IMG/VR virus record: IMGVR_UViG_3300006339_000005
Location: 1-64,000 of that record
Origin: a virus
Reading direction: 5' to 3' (one strand)
DNA: 64,000 bases
A program made the translations under genes and the position numbers. Below are positions 7,911-15,122 of the stretch, piece after piece (the first letter of the stretch is position 1; every line of letters starts with the position of its first letter). The notes beneath the pieces are model-generated. The model was not told the DNA's origin. It saw only the letters and a list, made by a program, of their open reading frames with translations, and ran no database searches.

Positions 7911-8966
7911 ATGGCAGACAAAAATAAATTTGAGCAAATGTTAGAAAAGCTCATTGCAGAAGATCGTGCTGGAGCGGAAGAACTGTTTCACGAAATAGTT
8001 GTTGATAAATCCAGAACAATTTACGAAAAACTTTTAGACGACGATATGCCTGAAGTTGAAGTTAAAGCTAAAGAGTCTAAAGATGAAAAAGCTGACGAAG
8101 ACGAAAAAGTCGACGAAAAATCAGACGAAAAAGCTGACGAAGACGAAAAAGTAGTTGACGAAAAAGCTAAAGAAAAAGCTGACGAAGGTGATGAAGAAGT
8201 TAAAGAAGAACTTGTAGATATCACTCCAGTTGAAGATGTTCCACAAGAAGCAGACGACGAAATAGGCGGCGATCCAGCAGATGCTATGATTGGCGATATT
8301 GAAGGCGGCGACGAAGTGGACGGTGACGGCGGCGACGATGGTGGCGAAGATCATGAAGATCTTGAAGACCGCGTTGTTGACCTAGAAGATGCACTTGACG
8401 ACCTTAAAGCAGAATTCGATGCCATGATGGGCGACGATGACGGTGGAGACGACAACGGTGACGACGATGCAGATGCAGATGCAGATGCTGATGACGACAA
8501 CGGTGACGACGAAGGTGGTGATGATGCAGAGGGTGGATTTCCATCCGATCTAGAAGCAGAGGAAAAACCTGCATTTGAAGGGAAAGAAGCAGAAGCGAAA
8601 GCAGAAGCTAAAGGTCCAGTTTCAAATACAGAGCTAATGCGAGAGTATGTAACAAAAGTATCTAGTGGACACGGCGCTGAAACAAAAGGCGGTGGTGAAG
8701 ACGGTGGTACTAATACAAAATCTACAGTAGCTGGTAAAAATGACATGGGTGGCACAGCAGGTAATATTGCCAAAGGTGGCGAAGGTGGTGGTTCAAATAC
8801 TGGACTAACTGGCAACGACACTAAAGAAGATTCAGCTGGTAACGTAAATGTTCCAGGTGGAAAAGCTTCTAAGTCATTAAAATCTGATTCTAAAGGCCAT
8901 GGTACTGAGAAAAAAGGACATGGTGAAGAAGGCGGAACGAATACTGATTCAGTAATCGGTTCCTAA
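7911..8966 (+). CDS. gp67-like prohead core protein, acidic, 351 aa
   Basis: Residues 1-45 (FEQMLEKLIAEDRAGAEELF followed by HEIVVDKSRTIYEKLL) match the helical N-terminus of the T4 gp67 prohead core family. The rest is a very acidic disordered region: Lys/Glu/Asp repeats at about 48-100, then Asp/Gly-rich stretches to 215 with a short helix (LEDRVVDLEDALDDLKAEF) near 150. The C-terminal third has two related Gly/Thr-rich elements (GHG.E.KG.GE.GGTNT). T4 gp67 is only 80 aa, so the acidic domain is hugely expanded. In T4 the core protein helps shape the prohead and is cleaved by gp21. Position directly before gp21 supports the assignment. Confidence 0.75.
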   Translation: MADKNKFEQMLEKLIAEDRAGAEELFHEIVVDKSRTIYEKLLDDDMPEVEVKAKESKDEKADEDEKVDEKSDEKADEDEKVVDEKAKEKADEGDEEVKEELVDITPVEDVPQEADDEIGGDPADAMIGDIEGGDEVDGDGGDDGGEDHEDLEDRVVDLEDALDDLKAEFDAMMGDDDGGDDNGDDDADADADADDDNGDDEGGDDAEGGFPSDLEAEEKPAFEGKEAEAKAEAKGPVSNTELMREYVTKVSSGHGAETKGGGEDGGTNTKSTVAGKNDMGGTAGNIAKGGEGGGSNTGLTGNDTKEDSAGNVNVPGGKASKSLKSDSKGHGTEKKGHGEEGGTNTDSVIGS

Positions 8967-8983
8967 TTTTGTTGAGGAAAAAA

Positions 8984-9619
8984 GTGTTGCTTAACTTAAG
9001 AGAGAACTTAACATTCGACCAAGCTAAAATGGTCATCGAGTCTACCGAGAACGACAAGGGAGGCAAAGACCTTTATTTAAAAGGAATTTGTATCCAAGGT
9101 GGGGTTAAAAATGCCAATATGCGTGTTTACCCTGTTACCGAGATAGGTAGAGCTGTCAATACACTCAATGACCAAATTACAGGTGGATATTCAGTTCTGG
9201 GCGAAGTTGATCATCCTGAAGGACTCAACATAAACTTAGACCGTGTAAGTCATCTAATCACAGAAATGTGGATGGATGGACCAAACGGTTACGGGAAACT
9301 TAAAATATTACCTACGCCGATGGGACAATTGGTTTCAACAATGCTTGAAAGCGGAGTTAAACTAGGCGTCTCATCACGTGGTAGCGGGAACGTCACAGAA
9401 GACGGAACCGGACAAGTAAGCGACTATGAAATAATTACTGTGGATATAGTTGCTCAACCCAGTGCTCCAGGGGCATACCCAACCCCAATATACGAGCATT
9501 TATTAAATACTCGTGGGGGGTATAAGGCAATGAACCTGGCACGTGAGCTAGAAGGCGACAAAAAGGCGCAGAATTATTTAAAGAATTCTTTGGTGAATAT
9601 CATCAAAGGGCTCCAGTAA
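8984..9619 (+). CDS. gp21: prohead core protease gp21
   Basis: T4-family prohead protease (U9/S78-type fold), 211 aa, which cleaves core, scaffold and capsid proteins during head maturation. GEVDHPEG carries the catalytic His (residue 77) and KLGVSSRGSG carries the catalytic Ser (130 or 131). GICIQGGVKNANMRVYP and DIVAQPSAPGA are also typical. The preferred start is the GTG at 8984, 6 bases after the GAGG at 8974-8977. Upstream in-frame TTG codons (8969, 8972) overlap that ribosome site and are less likely. It sits between the core protein and gp22 as in T4. Confidence 0.92.
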   Translation: MLLNLRENLTFDQAKMVIESTENDKGGKDLYLKGICIQGGVKNANMRVYPVTEIGRAVNTLNDQITGGYSVLGEVDHPEGLNINLDRVSHLITEMWMDGPNGYGKLKILPTPMGQLVSTMLESGVKLGVSSRGSGNVTEDGTGQVSDYEIITVDIVAQPSAPGAYPTPIYEHLLNTRGGYKAMNLARELEGDKKAQNYLKNSLVNIIKGLQ

Positions 9620-9632
9620 TAAGGAGAAAAAT

Positions 9633-10745
9633 ATGTTGGACGCACTGAAATCACTCTTTGAAAACAATGTAATCTCTGAAGAGATCAGAGCTGAAATTCA
9701 AGAAGCATGGGACAAGAAAGTTACGGAAACAAAACTTTCTGTTACTGCTGAACTTCGCGAGGAGTTCGCTTCTAAATATGAACACGATAAAGCACAAATG
9801 GTTGAAGCAATCGATTCTATGGTGAGCGAGAAACTAGCAGAAGAAATTTCCGAGTTCACTGACGATCGCAAACAATTAGCAGAAGCAAGAGCGAAATATG
9901 TAATTGCTATGCGTGATAACGCAGATTTGCTAAAAGAGTTTGTTATGCAGTCTTTGAAGAAGGAAGTAACTGAATTACACGAAGACCAAAAAGGTATGGC
10001 CAGTAAGTTTGGCAAACTTGAGGAATTTGTGGTTGAAGCTTTGGCAAAAGAAATTGCAGAGTTCTACGAAGATAAGAAAGACTTGGCCGAAACTAAGGTA
10101 AAACTTATACGTGAAGCTAAGAAACATCTAAACAAAGTTAAATCAACTTTTGTTGAGAAGAGTGCTAAATTAGTATCAGACGTAGTTGGAAAAGGACTTA
10201 AAAAAGAAATTTCTCAACTTAAAGAAGATATTGACTCAGCACGTAAAAATGATTTTGGTCGCAAAATTTTCGAAACATTCGCTAATGAATATTCCAATAG
10301 CTACCTAAACGAGAAATCAGAAACTGCTAAACTTATGCAAGTTGTTAACATGAAAGATGGACAAATTAAAGAAGTTAAAGCAGAGGTAGATGAGAAATCA
10401 AAAACGATCGCAGAGAAAAATGCAGAAATTTCTAAAATTTCTGATGCGGCTAAGAGAAAAGATGTCATGTCTGAACTAACTGCTCCTTTGAGCAAAGAAC
10501 AGCGTGAAATTATGAACGACTTACTGGAAAGTGTACAAACTGACAAATTGCAAAAACAATTTGACAAGTATATGCCGGCGGTTATCGACGGGAAAACTCC
10601 AGCAAAGAAGAAGGCGACATTAACAGAATCAGAGGCAAAACAAGTAGCAATAACAGGCAACAAAGAAGAATCTAACGTTAGTAGTGTAAGCTCGGAAGCA
10701 ACAAGTAATATTGTTGACATTCGAAGACTTGCAGGATTGAATTAA
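9633..10745 (+). CDS. gp22: prohead scaffold protein gp22
   Basis: 370 aa, almost wholly charged alpha-helix and coiled coil (Glu/Lys/Ala-rich from residue 10 to about 265), as expected for the main T4-type scaffold around which gp23 assembles and which gp21 then destroys. An internal duplication is visible: FVMQSLKKEVTELHED (about 109) and FVVEALAKEIAEFYED (about 131) repeat the same pattern. The C-terminus VDIRRLAGLN is the conserved end of gp22 homologues and likely anchors the scaffold. The start has a strong AAGGAGA site 13 bases after gp21. It has the same order as in T4. Confidence 0.9.
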   Translation: MLDALKSLFENNVISEEIRAEIQEAWDKKVTETKLSVTAELREEFASKYEHDKAQMVEAIDSMVSEKLAEEISEFTDDRKQLAEARAKYVIAMRDNADLLKEFVMQSLKKEVTELHEDQKGMASKFGKLEEFVVEALAKEIAEFYEDKKDLAETKVKLIREAKKHLNKVKSTFVEKSAKLVSDVVGKGLKKEISQLKEDIDSARKNDFGRKIFETFANEYSNSYLNEKSETAKLMQVVNMKDGQIKEVKAEVDEKSKTIAEKNAEISKISDAAKRKDVMSELTAPLSKEQREIMNDLLESVQTDKLQKQFDKYMPAVIDGKTPAKKKATLTESEAKQVAITGNKEESNVSSVSSEATSNIVDIRRLAGLN

Positions 10746-10755
10746 GGAGAAAACA

Positions 10756-11922
10756 ATGTCAGAACTACTAGAAAATCGCTGGCAGGATACCAAAACCGCT
10801 CTTTTAGAAGGCCTTAACGGTAACAAGAAAGCAGTGATGGCAAGTACTCTTGAAAACACACGCAAGTGGTTGAATGAGACTGCTACCGCTGGATCTACAT
10901 CAGCAGGTAATGTTGCAACTCTTAACAGAGTTATCCTTCCGGTAATAAGACGGGTTATGCCGACTGTAATAGCTAATGAATTGGTTGGAGTACAACCAAT
11001 GACTGGCCCAGTTGGACAAATCCACACATTGAGAGTTCGTTACGCGGACTTTTCAGATGGTAACGAAATAGGTGAAGAAGCACTTTCACCATTTAAGATC
11101 GCGGCGGCTTATGCAGGTAATGCCACTGACGCTACCCCTGGTGCGGCTGGTACAGCCAATCTAGAAGGTACGGCTGGCAAACGCTTGAGCATCCAAATCT
11201 TAAAACAAACTGTCGAAGCAAAGACTAGAAAGCTATCAGCTCGCTGGACTTTTGAATCGGCACAAGATGCACAAGCACAGCAAGGCATCGACATCGAAGC
11301 AGAAATTATGGCGGCATTAGCCCAAGAAATTACTGCTGAAATCGATCAAGAAGTTCTTGCATCTTTACGTGCTTTAGCAGGTACTCAGAACCAACAAGCA
11401 TACGATCAAAATGCTGTTAGTGGTACTGCAACATTCGTCGGTGACGAACACGCGGCATTGGCTGTAATGGTCAACCGTGTTGCAAATACTATTGCTCAGC
11501 GTACACGTCGTGGTGCTGGTAACTGGGCTGTGGTTTCACCACACGCTCTAACTGTACTACAATCAGCTACAACTTCAGCGTTCGCAAGAACAACTGAAGG
11601 CACTTTTGAAGCTCCAACAAATACAAAATTCGTTGGAACACTAAACGGTGCAATGAAAGTATATGTTGACTCATATGCGGCTGATACTACAGCAGTACTA
11701 GTTGGTTACAAAGGAACAAGTGAAGCGGACGCTCCGTCATTCTACTGCCCATACATCCCATTGATGTCAAGCGGTGTTGTGTTGGATCCAAGTACATTTG
11801 AACCAGTTGTAAGTTTCATGACTAGATATGGATATGTTGAGTTAAACAACACAGCATCTTCACTAGGTAATGCGGCTGACTACTTGGGTACGGTAACCAT
11901 CGCAAACGTAACATTCTCTTAA
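10756..11922 (+). CDS. gp23: major capsid protein gp23
   Basis: HK97-fold T4-type capsid protein. The N-terminus (MSELLENRWQ) leads to a delta region. Candidate gp21 cleavage sites of the L-x-E type lie at residues 16-18 (LLE), 31-33 (TLE) and 39-41 (LNE). Family blocks follow: LNRVILPVIRRVMPTVIANE, GPVGQIHTLRVRYA, the KARKLSARWTFE-like segment, DIEAEIMAALAQEI, and the C-terminal PFVS-type FEPVVSFMTRYGYVELNN. At 388 aa it is much shorter than T4 gp23 (521), so it probably lacks most of the surface insertion domain. It follows gp22 by 10 bases with AAGGAG and ends in a strong terminator. Confidence 0.95.
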   Translation: MSELLENRWQDTKTALLEGLNGNKKAVMASTLENTRKWLNETATAGSTSAGNVATLNRVILPVIRRVMPTVIANELVGVQPMTGPVGQIHTLRVRYADFSDGNEIGEEALSPFKIAAAYAGNATDATPGAAGTANLEGTAGKRLSIQILKQTVEAKTRKLSARWTFESAQDAQAQQGIDIEAEIMAALAQEITAEIDQEVLASLRALAGTQNQQAYDQNAVSGTATFVGDEHAALAVMVNRVANTIAQRTRRGAGNWAVVSPHALTVLQSATTSAFARTTEGTFEAPTNTKFVGTLNGAMKVYVDSYAADTTAVLVGYKGTSEADAPSFYCPYIPLMSSGVVLDPSTFEPVVSFMTRYGYVELNNTASSLGNAADYLGTVTIANVTFS

Positions 11923-11948
11923 TAGAGATATTACAAGTGATTATGAGA

Positions 11949-11979
11949 GGGCGGTCTTAGGATCGCCCTTTCTTTTTCT
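11949..11979 (+). terminator. rho-independent terminator after gp23
   Basis: GGGCGGTC (11949-11956), loop TTAG, GATCGCCC (11961-11968), then TTTCTTTTTCT. The eight-pair stem has one G-T pair. It lies 27 bases after the gp23 stop. Confidence 0.85.
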
Positions 11980-12019
11980 ATTTTGGATAAACTTATCCAC
12001 AAAAAAATAAAGAAAATCG

Positions 12020-12049
12020 TTGACTTTTAACTATAAGATGTTATTATAC
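12020..12049 (+). promoter_or_regulatory. sigma70-like promoter before the RNA candidate
   Basis: TTGACT at 12020-12025 is followed by TATTAT (16-base spacing) or TTATAC (18-base spacing). The surroundings are very AT-rich. It differs from the late promoters, so it would be read by unmodified host polymerase early in infection. Confidence 0.5.
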
Positions 12050-12057
12050 ATATAATA

Positions 12058-12327
12058 CTTAGACGGTAGCTCTGTTTAAGTAGGAAGTGTGCAAGGAAGA
12101 GCCTCTTACCAGAGGGGTGAACTTGACTGTACAGGGGTGGTACCCAGGGTGGGTAGCTGAAAGGCGCTTATCCAAATCGACTTACCAGTCGGGTATAGGT
12201 TTTCCGCAACAATAGATAGGTATCTGTGAGGCGGGATTGTAGGTGTAACCAAGTCCTACCATTTCCACTATAAATTTAATGAGTCGAGCCCAGGATGGCT
12301 ATTAAACGCTGTTCTGGGCTTTCTCTT
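12058..12327 (+). ncRNA. candidate structured RNA, about 270 nt, family unknown
   Basis: There is no convincing gene between gp23 and 12414, but 12061-12240 is about 50% GC in an AT-rich genome. It carries several clean stems: CCTCT tacc AGAGG (12102-12115), TACCC agggt GGGTA (12141-12155), CGACT tacc AGTCG (12178-12191), AGAT aggt ATCT (12214-12225) and GTAGG ... CCTAC (12239-12259). Two of the stems share the octamer CTTACCAG with a TACC loop. GGTA, its complement, recurs at several sites, including the 12214-12225 hairpin, so loop-loop pairing is possible. A sigma70-like promoter lies before it and a terminator at its end. I do not recognise tmRNA, tRNA, group I intron or a known riboswitch. 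It could be a regulatory RNA or a leader for the downstream genes. Confidence 0.5.
12285..12327 (+). terminator. terminator at the end of the RNA candidate
   Basis: AGCCCAG (12287-12293) pairs with CTGGGCT (12314-12320), extendable by GA/TT, with a long loop, then TTCTCTT. The late promoter at 12328 begins immediately after it. Confidence 0.65.
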
Positions 12328-12335
12328 GATAAATA
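12328..12335 (+). promoter_or_regulatory. T4-type late promoter (GATAAATA)
   Basis: GATAAATA directly follows the terminator, 78 bases before the MGRPVNKR gene at 12414. This terminator-then-late-promoter couple is repeated at 12818-12860. Confidence 0.65.
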
Positions 12336-12413
12336 GCTTTAAGTAAACGAGCCCGAAAGGGACTTATGGGGACAACACCCCGTAAACTTAGAACGTTTAA
12401 CAGGAGAAAACAA
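12336..12413 (+). promoter_or_regulatory. structured 5' leader with tandem hairpins
   Basis: Three small stems lie before the start: CCC gaaa GGG (12352-12361, a GNRA tetraloop), GGGG ... CCCC (12368-12381) and TAAAC ... GTTTA (12383-12399). CAGGAG follows at 12401-12406. TAAACG at 12344-12349 could instead pair with CGTTTA at 12394-12399, giving an alternative long-range fold. Confidence 0.4.
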
Positions 12414-12785
12414 ATGGGAAGACCAGTAAACAAAAGAATCTTTGGAACAGCCGTTGGTAACGTCGCAGTTACTAGCTATTATTTTTCAGGAGGAGAAGAA
12501 GCTCAAGAACCGCAAGGCTCAATTGTAAAACAAACAGGAACTAATTATTTTTTAGTTACTGATGGCACTACAACTGAAAACTTGCAGTTGGTTAATGGAG
12601 TACAAGATTCCTTAGGCGAAGGCGAATTCATCGTAAATGCTAAAGATGATAGTGGAACGGCTACACAAGTTACAAAGTTCTACAATAGAACAGTTATTAC
12701 TGAAGGAACCGACAAATATCCTTATACATTAAGTGATAGTAACGCGGCTTCTGCCTCAGTAAGAACAGTAGATGTAATTACGTAA
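12414..12785 (+). CDS. small virion-type protein, MGRPVNKR paralogue 1
   Basis: 123 aa, beta-rich. It begins MGRPVNKRIFGTAVG and contains FLVTDGTTTENLQLVNG. Its neighbour at 12882 begins with the same MGRPVNKR and has KFKVSDGTTTEILLLVN, so the two are tandem duplicates. The start at 12414 is chosen because of CAGGAG 7 bases upstream and because it aligns with the paralogue's start. An in-frame ATG at 12366 lies inside a hairpin without a ribosome site. Position straight after gp23, with its own late promoter, suggests an abundant structural or decoration protein. I do not recognise a family. Confidence 0.7.
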   Translation: MGRPVNKRIFGTAVGNVAVTSYYFSGGEEAQEPQGSIVKQTGTNYFLVTDGTTTENLQLVNGVQDSLGEGEFIVNAKDDSGTATQVTKFYNRTVITEGTDKYPYTLSDSNAASASVRTVDVIT

Positions 12786-12817
12786 TCTAGTTTTTAGGAT
12801 TGAATTAACTAGAATTG

Positions 12818-12851
12818 GAAGCCCGGACTATGTTCGGGCTTTCTCTTTTTC
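12818..12851 (+). terminator. rho-independent terminator
   Basis: AAGCCCG (12819-12825) pairs with CGGGCTT (12835-12841), followed by TCTCTTTTTCT. It ends the first MGRPVNKR gene and abuts the next late promoter. Confidence 0.8.
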
Positions 12852-12852
12852 T

Positions 12853-12860
12853 GATAAATA
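12853..12860 (+). promoter_or_regulatory. T4-type late promoter (GATAAATA)
   Basis: GATAAATA lies two bases after the terminator T tract and 22 bases before the ATG at 12882, with an AGGAG ribosome site in the short leader. Confidence 0.65.
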
Positions 12861-12881
12861 CATTAAAGCAGGAGATTAAAA

Positions 12882-13262
12882 ATGGGTAGACCAGTAAACA
12901 AACGAAATTTTGGAGAAGGTAATGGAAAACTCCAGGTTACACGCCATTTTTTCACAGGACAAGCTGAAGCATCTACAAAAGCATGGATTTTAGCACAACG
13001 TTCAGTAAATAAATTTAAGGTATCTGATGGTACCACTACTGAAATTTTATTGTTAGTTAATAAAGCCGCTGGAACATTAGTAGCTGGCGAAATGTCAATT
13101 GACGGAGTACTGGATGATTCAACAGTTGTTCAAATTACAAAAATTTGGAATAACGTCGTTCAGTATGAAGGTACGACACGAGGAAAAATGGTCATCGGTG
13201 GAAGTGACGCAGGTGGCGAAGACGATGCAACTGCAAATACTGTAACAGTTGATGGGCAATAA
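12882..13262 (+). CDS. small virion-type protein, MGRPVNKR paralogue 2
   Basis: 126 aa. It shares with the previous gene the N-terminus MGRPVNKR.FG, a central DGTTTE.L.LVN strand pair and a QITKIWN / QVTKFYN strand near residue 85. The C-terminus is Gly/Asp-rich. The two copies have diverged strongly outside these motifs, so the duplication is old. It starts after GCAGGAG and has its own promoter, and is followed 2 bases later by the 324-aa structural gene, so translation is probably coupled. Probably a late virion protein; exact location unknown. Confidence 0.7.
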   Translation: MGRPVNKRNFGEGNGKLQVTRHFFTGQAEASTKAWILAQRSVNKFKVSDGTTTEILLLVNKAAGTLVAGEMSIDGVLDDSTVVQITKIWNNVVQYEGTTRGKMVIGGSDAGGEDDATANTVTVDGQ

Positions 13263-13264
13263 TA

Positions 13265-14239
13265 ATGTCAAAACACGTAACAACAAGTGGTGATTATACT
13301 TTAAAAGTAGCTGACTCGGGCACAATTACTCTCGACACAGGACTTAATATTGGACAAGTTCATGTTACAGGTGATCTCCTTATTAGTGGAACACAAACTA
13401 CAGTTAATTCAACTGACCTAAATATTAATGATAATATTATTGTTCTTAATGCAAACGAATCAGGCATAGGAGTTACATTAAACGAAGCAGGAATTAGAAT
13501 TGAACGCGGCAGTTTAGCTGACGTACAATTTCTTTTTAATGAAAATGTTATATGGAATGATCCTGTAAGTCAAACAACAAAGACAGGGGCTTTTGTCCTT
13601 AAAGACGAAGCTGGTAGTAACATCGGATTAGAATGTAGAAGTATTTCAACAGGCGGTGGTGACCTATTTTTAATTAATGCTGGCACAGGTGTAATTAGTG
13701 TCAGTGGTACTAACAACTATGAAAATCAAGTTGTAGATGACGACGATTTACCTAATAAAAAATATGTTGATGATGAAATTGTATCAGGACTTGCCACAAT
13801 AAACATTAAGAAAATTAGAGACGGTGTAACAACCAAAACAGATGTTGTTGTAGCTGACATTGAAACTAATCCAGGCACAGCAAGTAATATAAAAGTATCA
13901 GTTGACGGAAATAATCATATAACAGTCTATGATAACAGAACAGAAATTCATGATTTAAGAATACATGGTAGTACAATCGAAACAACTGTTAGTTCAGCAG
14001 ACTTAAGACTTGCGGCACCTGGAACAGGATCAATTATAATTGATGACCAACTACATATTTTAAGTACACCAAGTATTGATGATGCTACAATAGACCCAAC
14101 AGCACCAACTGATGGATTAAAATTATATGCTAAGACTCCTGGAATAGGTAAAACTGGCTTATTTTATGTAAATAGTAGTAACGTTAGAGATGAAATTTTA
14201 AGCAAGAATAGATCTTTACTTTTAAGTATGATCTTTTAA
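13265..14239 (+). CDS. fibre-like virion structural protein, 324 aa
   Basis: Beta-rich and Thr/Ser/Asn/Gly-rich. It contains the modules used by the larger fibre proteins downstream: DLLISGTQTTVNSTDLNIND (about residue 40), which resembles a phage fibre shaft with repeated short strands, and AAPGTGSIIIDDQL (about 260), which matches GTGSIVIDD in the 15123 gene. DDDDLPNKKYVDDEI (about 160) resembles the TNKKYVD motif seen at 45830. These suggest a trimeric fibre or whisker-like protein. No enzymatic motif is visible. It lies 2 bases after the preceding stop. Confidence 0.65.
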   Translation: MSKHVTTSGDYTLKVADSGTITLDTGLNIGQVHVTGDLLISGTQTTVNSTDLNINDNIIVLNANESGIGVTLNEAGIRIERGSLADVQFLFNENVIWNDPVSQTTKTGAFVLKDEAGSNIGLECRSISTGGGDLFLINAGTGVISVSGTNNYENQVVDDDDLPNKKYVDDEIVSGLATINIKKIRDGVTTKTDVVVADIETNPGTASNIKVSVDGNNHITVYDNRTEIHDLRIHGSTIETTVSSADLRLAAPGTGSIIIDDQLHILSTPSIDDATIDPTAPTDGLKLYAKTPGIGKTGLFYVNSSNVRDEILSKNRSLLLSMIF

Positions 14240-14251
14240 GGATAGGGAAAA

Positions 14252-14584
14252 ATGGCAATAGCACAAGCACTTTTGGTAGCAACAGACGTAACAGTATTAG
14301 AAGTTCCAGCTGGAAAATCATATGCTATTACCACTATTATGGTGGTTAATCATGCAGGATTCGACGCGGCAGGTACAAATGATACATCATTTGATTTACA
14401 CTTTGTAAAAGATACCGAAGCTAAAAGTAATACTAATATGGTTGTAAAAGAACTACCAGTCCCTGGAGGCGAAACATTTACATTTGATAGTGAAAAAATT
14501 ATTTTAGAAGCTGGTGATAAAGTTGTAAGTGTTTCTCAAGCACCTTTGAATTTAGCTATTACTGTTAGTTACTTGGAAGTATAA
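14252..14584 (+). CDS. small beta-sandwich virion protein, 110 aa
   Basis: All-beta protein starting MAIAQALLVATDVTVLEVPAG, with TTIMVVNHAG and a C-terminal SVSQAPLNLAITVSYLEV. Its pattern of PAG.SY.I..I...N ... L.AGD.V.V matches those of the small genes at 19071 and 35229, which also sit next to fibre-like genes. All three end at a strand just before the next gene. They look like one small family of tail- or fibre-associated proteins. Its stop TAA overlaps the next ATG by one base, showing translational coupling. Confidence 0.65.
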   Translation: MAIAQALLVATDVTVLEVPAGKSYAITTIMVVNHAGFDAAGTNDTSFDLHFVKDTEAKSNTNMVVKELPVPGGETFTFDSEKIILEAGDKVVSVSQAPLNLAITVSYLEV

Positions 14585-15087
14585 TGAGATTCCTAAGACA
14601 ACAATCCACACAAAATCGCGGTATCTTTGGCAATAAAGATATTCGTAAAAATATTTACGGTTTAGTGACTATTGACAGTACTGATAAAATGCAGATTCCA
14701 AAAGGAACTGCGGCACAGAATATAACAGCATCAGTAGATGGACAAATTCGTTACAATACTGATACTGATGTATTTGAAAATCGTCAAGCTGGTGCTTGGG
14801 CACCTGTTAGACGTTTTGAACCAGCAAGTATTGTTCAACAAGCATTAGGTAACGGAGATGACGTTGAAACAAAATTTGGTCCACTAGTTAATAACGACAC
14901 TTATAATCCAAGCCCAGCCGCGGCTGAAAATTTAATTGTTCTAATTGAAAACGTATTCCAATTAGCAACTACAAACTACACTTTAGAACAAAACCCACCA
15001 GGTAAAGCTGTTGGCTGGTATGTAGTATTTGGAACAGCAGTTCCAGTCGGCAAACCAGTAACAGTCCTCCATAACTTCGATAAGTAA
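14584..15087 (+). CDS. fibre-associated structural protein, 167 aa
   Basis: The central segment DGQIRYNTDTDVFENRQAGAW matches the recurring DG.IRYNT....FE.Y.G.W element present in the two long fibre-like proteins that follow (QRP ... RYNTTTSRFEGYDGNW). The N-terminus FLRQQSTQNRGIFGNKDI is distinct, and a second domain (LIVLIENVFQLATTNYTLEQ) looks like a small beta fold. One-base overlap with the upstream gene indicates coupling. A late structural role is likely; attachment site unknown. Confidence 0.65.
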   Translation: MRFLRQQSTQNRGIFGNKDIRKNIYGLVTIDSTDKMQIPKGTAAQNITASVDGQIRYNTDTDVFENRQAGAWAPVRRFEPASIVQQALGNGDDVETKFGPLVNNDTYNPSPAAAENLIVLIENVFQLATTNYTLEQNPPGKAVGWYVVFGTAVPVGKPVTVLHNFDK

Positions 15088-15092
15088 CTTCC

Positions 15093-15100
15093 GATAAATA
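15093..15100 (+). promoter_or_regulatory. T4-type late promoter (GATAAATA)
   Basis: GATAAATA lies 22 bases before the ATG at 15123, with AGAGGGAG in the short leader. Confidence 0.65.
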
Positions 15101-15122
15101 TATAACGTAGAGGGAGTTATAT

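Noticed and set aside
12087-12215. GTG-started open frame of about 42 codons inside the RNA candidate
   Set aside because: No good ribosome site, no late promoter, and it lies exactly over the predicted stems; the RNA explanation fits better.
12239-12259. GTAGG...CCTAC stem resembling a tRNA or tmRNA T-arm
   Set aside because: The loop is 11 bases and lacks the GTTCRA motif. No matching acceptor stem, tag-coding frame or CCA end is present.
12269-12276. TATAAATT, a 7 of 8 late-promoter match
   Set aside because: It is followed at once by a terminator and no gene, so a productive transcript is unlikely.
12366-12785. Longer version of the first MGRPVNKR gene from an upstream ATG
   Set aside because: The upstream ATG is in a hairpin without a ribosome site. 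The paralogue at 12882 begins at the equivalent of 12414.
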